Part shown: piece by piece, positions 8,901 to 9,636 of the stretch | Position numbering within the stretch: the stretch's first letter is position 1 | Layout: each line of letters opens with the position of its first letter | Source: Eubacteriaceae bacterium | GTDB lineage: Bacteria; Bacillota; Clostridia; Eubacteriales; Alkalibacteraceae | DNA: 9,636 bases | NCBI GenBank assembly: GCA_003446375.1 | Contig: DMAW01000152.1 | Span: 1-9,636, forward strand | Reading direction: 5' to 3' | The notes under the pieces: generated by a model | What the model was told of the DNA's origin: nothing | Databases searched by the model: none | What the model saw: only the letters and a program-made list of their open reading frames with translations | Program-made: the position numbers and the translations under genes

Positions 8901-9088
8901 AATTAATGGAACAATTTATCAAAACTCCGCCAAAATGGTTGGTAGAGATAGGCGACGGACAAAAGCAGAAAGAATATTTACAAGAGCGTGTACTTATACG
9001 TATTTTTGAAAGATTTGAGCTTAAAAAGCATCAGGATTTCGAGGGGTATAAATTGTCTTTAAAAGAAGATAATCGTTTTAGGTTTTAA
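5918..9088 (+). CDS. Large uncharacterised membrane-anchored protein, four N-terminal TM helices, DUF2254-like N-terminal region
   Basis: With the GTG start the product has 1056 residues. I cannot name it. A basic leader (1-56) precedes four hydrophobic helices at about 57-76, 91-110, 130-148 and 152-170. Residues 244-260 (GIVSDIDLEALKKFAEI) recall the sequence G-V-x-x-IDxEAL-x-LA that follows the membrane helices in DUF2254 proteins. The match is by eye and that family has no settled function. Then comes a long, mostly helical cytoplasmic region (about 300-765) with Trp-rich patches (PWGGWEEVGW at 423-432, FWSWDMWELEG near 660-670). A Lys/Glu coiled coil follows at 765-792, then an alpha/beta C-terminal domain (about 832-1042) with GRGIAAGED (853-861), IIILVPNTAVWYIL (893-906) and GQSIPVF (936-942). 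No ATPase, nuclease or TIR motif was seen. The size, membrane anchor and RM neighbourhood allow, but do not prove, a defence role. Confidence 0.75.
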   Translation: MLGMKVINKLVKKWKNILPPKSRSRFLTWRITEEKNKLCPSKKRSLLNQLYFPSSKSILFIVVPFLLLFLLSHFLPVQYLPFISSNHYQNLITIHAGIATVIFGILIFVAESGRDDKTKEKIRVLLKESFIFPLAVAEILAFFIFIWGDVNFLSVIPIVIVGLLTIRSLYKTTTVLLSKHRFNQKRAELLKELLQKSIDLAIDERIGNNILLSFLDGKEIKLKFKPFSIDDQSKYYCFNAEKIGIVSDIDLEALKKFAEIIEQEANRKGYSFDGGEIVELDLKEKTKADSEIKATQKAKSQKLLQNDRRYLMKKFHDTLKEENKTLICVDKKLLDGSKRIDELEGLVKKAFVIKPIDSFTKEVRSEISGLKDQFITAILNGHLGEIEELSDIYLELAKGFLGCITECSGGYSFEGARKELRFPWGGWEEVGWLSSDIRDIFEKAMQSRDQEVIRKVAYLPIAIAVRAIESYDHYLFQEFINFAVLMYINSKEITENNRSLKDFLVDRSWRWLKEILLFYIEPKLRKEELDEEKLKRLKDFGIYLFIVFQRLLKTAFENRDLDSFKKFIEGVHELFSNFHPSVSLENTYSIKKKDIKKEITMRRNQMFFGLASWILDQLLKNKTEQKVLEFYQTIQKFLPSDIEEFTNLFIESYTFETEDFWSWDMWELEGREEGVMHAIQFSEKLEKLYIVKSLSLLANRSDEEILKIELPYNRTFAELCSENGDLINVLDDIKRNVNDWKMVLSDSAIKKIDVFKNLLFETRKKQEQEELKEKIRRKISQKKIEKFKEDVLKGFYENAVLRDIFRHYSLLEKVLDASTKGEKARFGINTVADKAMFFEDWYIFFDNPGIEFGRGIAAGEDLHLFNEIVRDCKEVLREDFDKALLQSKNLEDIIILVPNTAVWYILKEFKNFKPYWYEDADKLEVKGFSGWYDFNGQSIPVFETYLRQVDNQILILDKTKLGKIIQLSPLNEGEEEKLIEDIFYMDIQAFSENEELMEQFIKTPPKWLVEIGDGQKQKEYLQERVLIRIFERFELKKHQDFEGYKLSLKEDNRFRF

Positions 9089-9172
9089 ATTCTATATTTT
9101 AATAGAGCGATATTTTAACGCCACGATTGGATCTAATTTTGATAGGGAATGCTCACAGAAAGAAGGAGATAG

Positions 9173-9444
9173 GGGCAACAGTTATCTTGGGAAGAGGCAG
9201 GACGGTCACGGCGGATAGCAGTTTATACTGAAGGGAGCAGTAAAGTTCCACCAGACCGTTTAAATGAATTATTTATAAGATTGGGCAGTTGAAATCCTGG
9301 GTAGGTTTAATAAGGCATTCTGCCCGAGCATTAAAAGTTTGGAACTGGAAGAAAGTTTCTAGAGGACTTAGGCCTTACGGGAGGAGCAATAAATGGACCG
9401 GGGGGATTTTATGGGAATTTGTGCTTATTGAGGAATCTAACTAA
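9173..9444 (+). pseudogene. Probable frameshifted remnant of an unidentified gene
   Basis: One frame is open from 9173 to TGA 9292 and reads in part GQQLSWEEAGRSRRIAVYTE, then GSSKVPPDRLNELF. A second frame is open from 9268 to TAA 9444 and reads in part KSWVGLIRHSARALKVWNWK, then KVSRGLRPYGRSNKWTGGIL, ending WEFVLIEESN. They overlap by 25 bases, so a single frameshift in 9268-9292 would join them into a fragment of about 90 residues. The text is rich in Trp, Arg and Gly in a way random A/T-rich DNA rarely is. Neither has a start with a ribosome site, except a weak TTG at 9289. I do not recognise the family. Confidence 0.3.
9393..9431 (+). CDS. 12-codon reading frame with strong ribosome binding site (possible leader peptide)
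   Basis: ATG 9393 is preceded by GGGAGGAG (9379-9386) with six bases of spacing and encodes MDRGDFMGICAY before TGA 9429-9431. It lies 74 bases ahead of the DUF3006 gene. A leader peptide is possible, but the frame overlaps the decayed reading frame 9268-9444 and no attenuator hairpin is visible, so it may simply be chance. Confidence 0.15.
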   Translation: MDRGDFMGICAY

Positions 9445-9453
9445 GTTTGTAGC

Positions 9454-9482
9454 TTTAGCTTGGTAGCTTTATGTGGTATGAT
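9454..9482 (+). promoter_or_regulatory. Candidate extended -10 promoter for the DUF3006 gene
   Basis: TATGAT at 9477-9482 is preceded by TGG (9474-9476), giving an extended -10 box. The hexamer 17 bases upstream, TTTAGC (9454-9459), is a poor -35, which extended -10 promoters can tolerate. Transcription would start near 9489, leaving a very short leader that begins about at the ribosome site AAGGGGG (9489-9495). Confidence 0.35.
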
Positions 9483-9505
9483 AAGTTAAAAGGGGGTTTT
9501 TAACG

Positions 9506-9636
9506 ATGTCCAAAAATACACATAAACTCTGCATTATAGACCGATTTGAAGGCAACTGGGTAGTTATTGAGTATGGAGAAAAATTCTTTAACTTTCCAAA
9601 AGAACTTCTGCCGAAGCACGCAAAAGAAGGTGATGT
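9506..9636 (+). CDS. DUF3006 domain protein (partial, runs off the window)
   Basis: ATG 9506 follows AAGGGGG (9489-9495) by ten bases. The 43 complete codons include LCIIDRFEGNWVVIEYGE and FPKELLPKHAKEGD. This is the DUF3006 pattern: an IVDRFEG-x-(Y/W)AV-x-E strand pair, then (I/F)P-x-ELLP-x-x-(A)KEGD. Family members are small Firmicutes proteins of unknown function, usually about 70-80 residues, and are often found beside secreted MBL-fold hydrolase (ComEC-like) genes. Whether such a gene follows cannot be seen here. The reading frame is intact up to the window end. Confidence 0.85.
   Translation, partial: MSKNTHKLCIIDRFEGNWVVIEYGEKFFNFPKELLPKHAKEGD

Larger units (their letters stand above)
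9089..9505 (+). other. Intergenic region with decayed coding traces and a candidate promoter
   Basis: These 417 bases hold no intact gene. Just after the large gene, TCTAT-ATTTTA-ATAGA could form a weak A/T hairpin, too poor to call a terminator. The right two thirds carry two overlapping protein-like open frames (listed separately), a 12-codon reading frame with a strong ribosome site, and a promoter-like sequence before the DUF3006 gene. GGGCAG (9283-9288) and CTGCCC (9320-9325) form a 6-bp inverted repeat with a 31-base loop, of unclear meaning. Confidence 0.5.

Noticed and set aside
9091..9106. TCTAT/ATAGA hairpin after the large membrane protein gene
   Set aside because: Only five A/T-rich pairs, with no clean T-tract directly after the stem.
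9221..9256. RNase H-like motif in the frame reading AVYTEGSSKVPPD
   Set aside because: It resembles the YTDGSC-x-x-N-P-G opening of RNase H, but the next residues do not follow the family and the catalytic Asp is replaced by Glu in a 39-residue open frame.
1..9636. CRISPR arrays, tRNA genes and insertion-sequence ends
   Set aside because: I looked for regularly spaced repeats, tRNA cloverleaf segments and paired terminal inverted repeats with target duplications, and saw none.

Overview
The window looks like an accessory or defence region of a low-to-mid GC Firmicute, probably of the clostridial/Desulfotomaculum-Thermoanaerobacter kind. Three things suggest this: strong AAGGAGG-type ribosome binding sites ahead of nearly every gene, dense A/T-rich coding, and a DUF3006 gene at the right edge, a family common in Firmicutes. 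All convincing genes are on the + strand. The organism assignment is an inference; no marker gene is present.

Positions 1-4281 are the distal part of a type I restriction-modification operon. It begins with the last codons of a specificity subunit (HsdS). Next come an Mrr-family endonuclease (66-1079), the restriction/translocase subunit HsdR (1082-3967) and a short YgjP/WSS-type zinc metallopeptidase (3964-4281). The joints are TAATG, a 2-nt gap and ATGA, so the four reading frames are translationally coupled. The expected hsdM and the rest of hsdS would lie left of the window. The operon would give the cell type I cleavage (HsdR with HsdM/HsdS) plus a second nuclease of the modified-DNA-restricting Mrr class.

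Positions 4282-4559 hold no intact gene. They carry a short broken reading frame and a 91-bp imperfect palindrome ending in GTTAGGC that resembles an integron attC site.

Positions 4560-9088 hold two genes I cannot name, visibly more A/T-rich than the RM operon. The first encodes a 330-residue soluble protein with a charged coiled coil and a HEPN-like C-terminal domain (Rx6H motif). The second encodes a protein of about 1056 residues with four N-terminal membrane helices, a DUF2254-like juxtamembrane segment, a long helical middle, a charged coil and a distinct alpha/beta C-terminal domain. The second is best started at GTG 5918. They are separated by 365 bp of decayed-looking DNA, so a joint function is only a possibility suggested by position.

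Positions 9089-9505 contain another decayed coding stretch (two overlapping open frames without good starts) and a candidate promoter. The window ends inside a DUF3006 gene starting at 9506.
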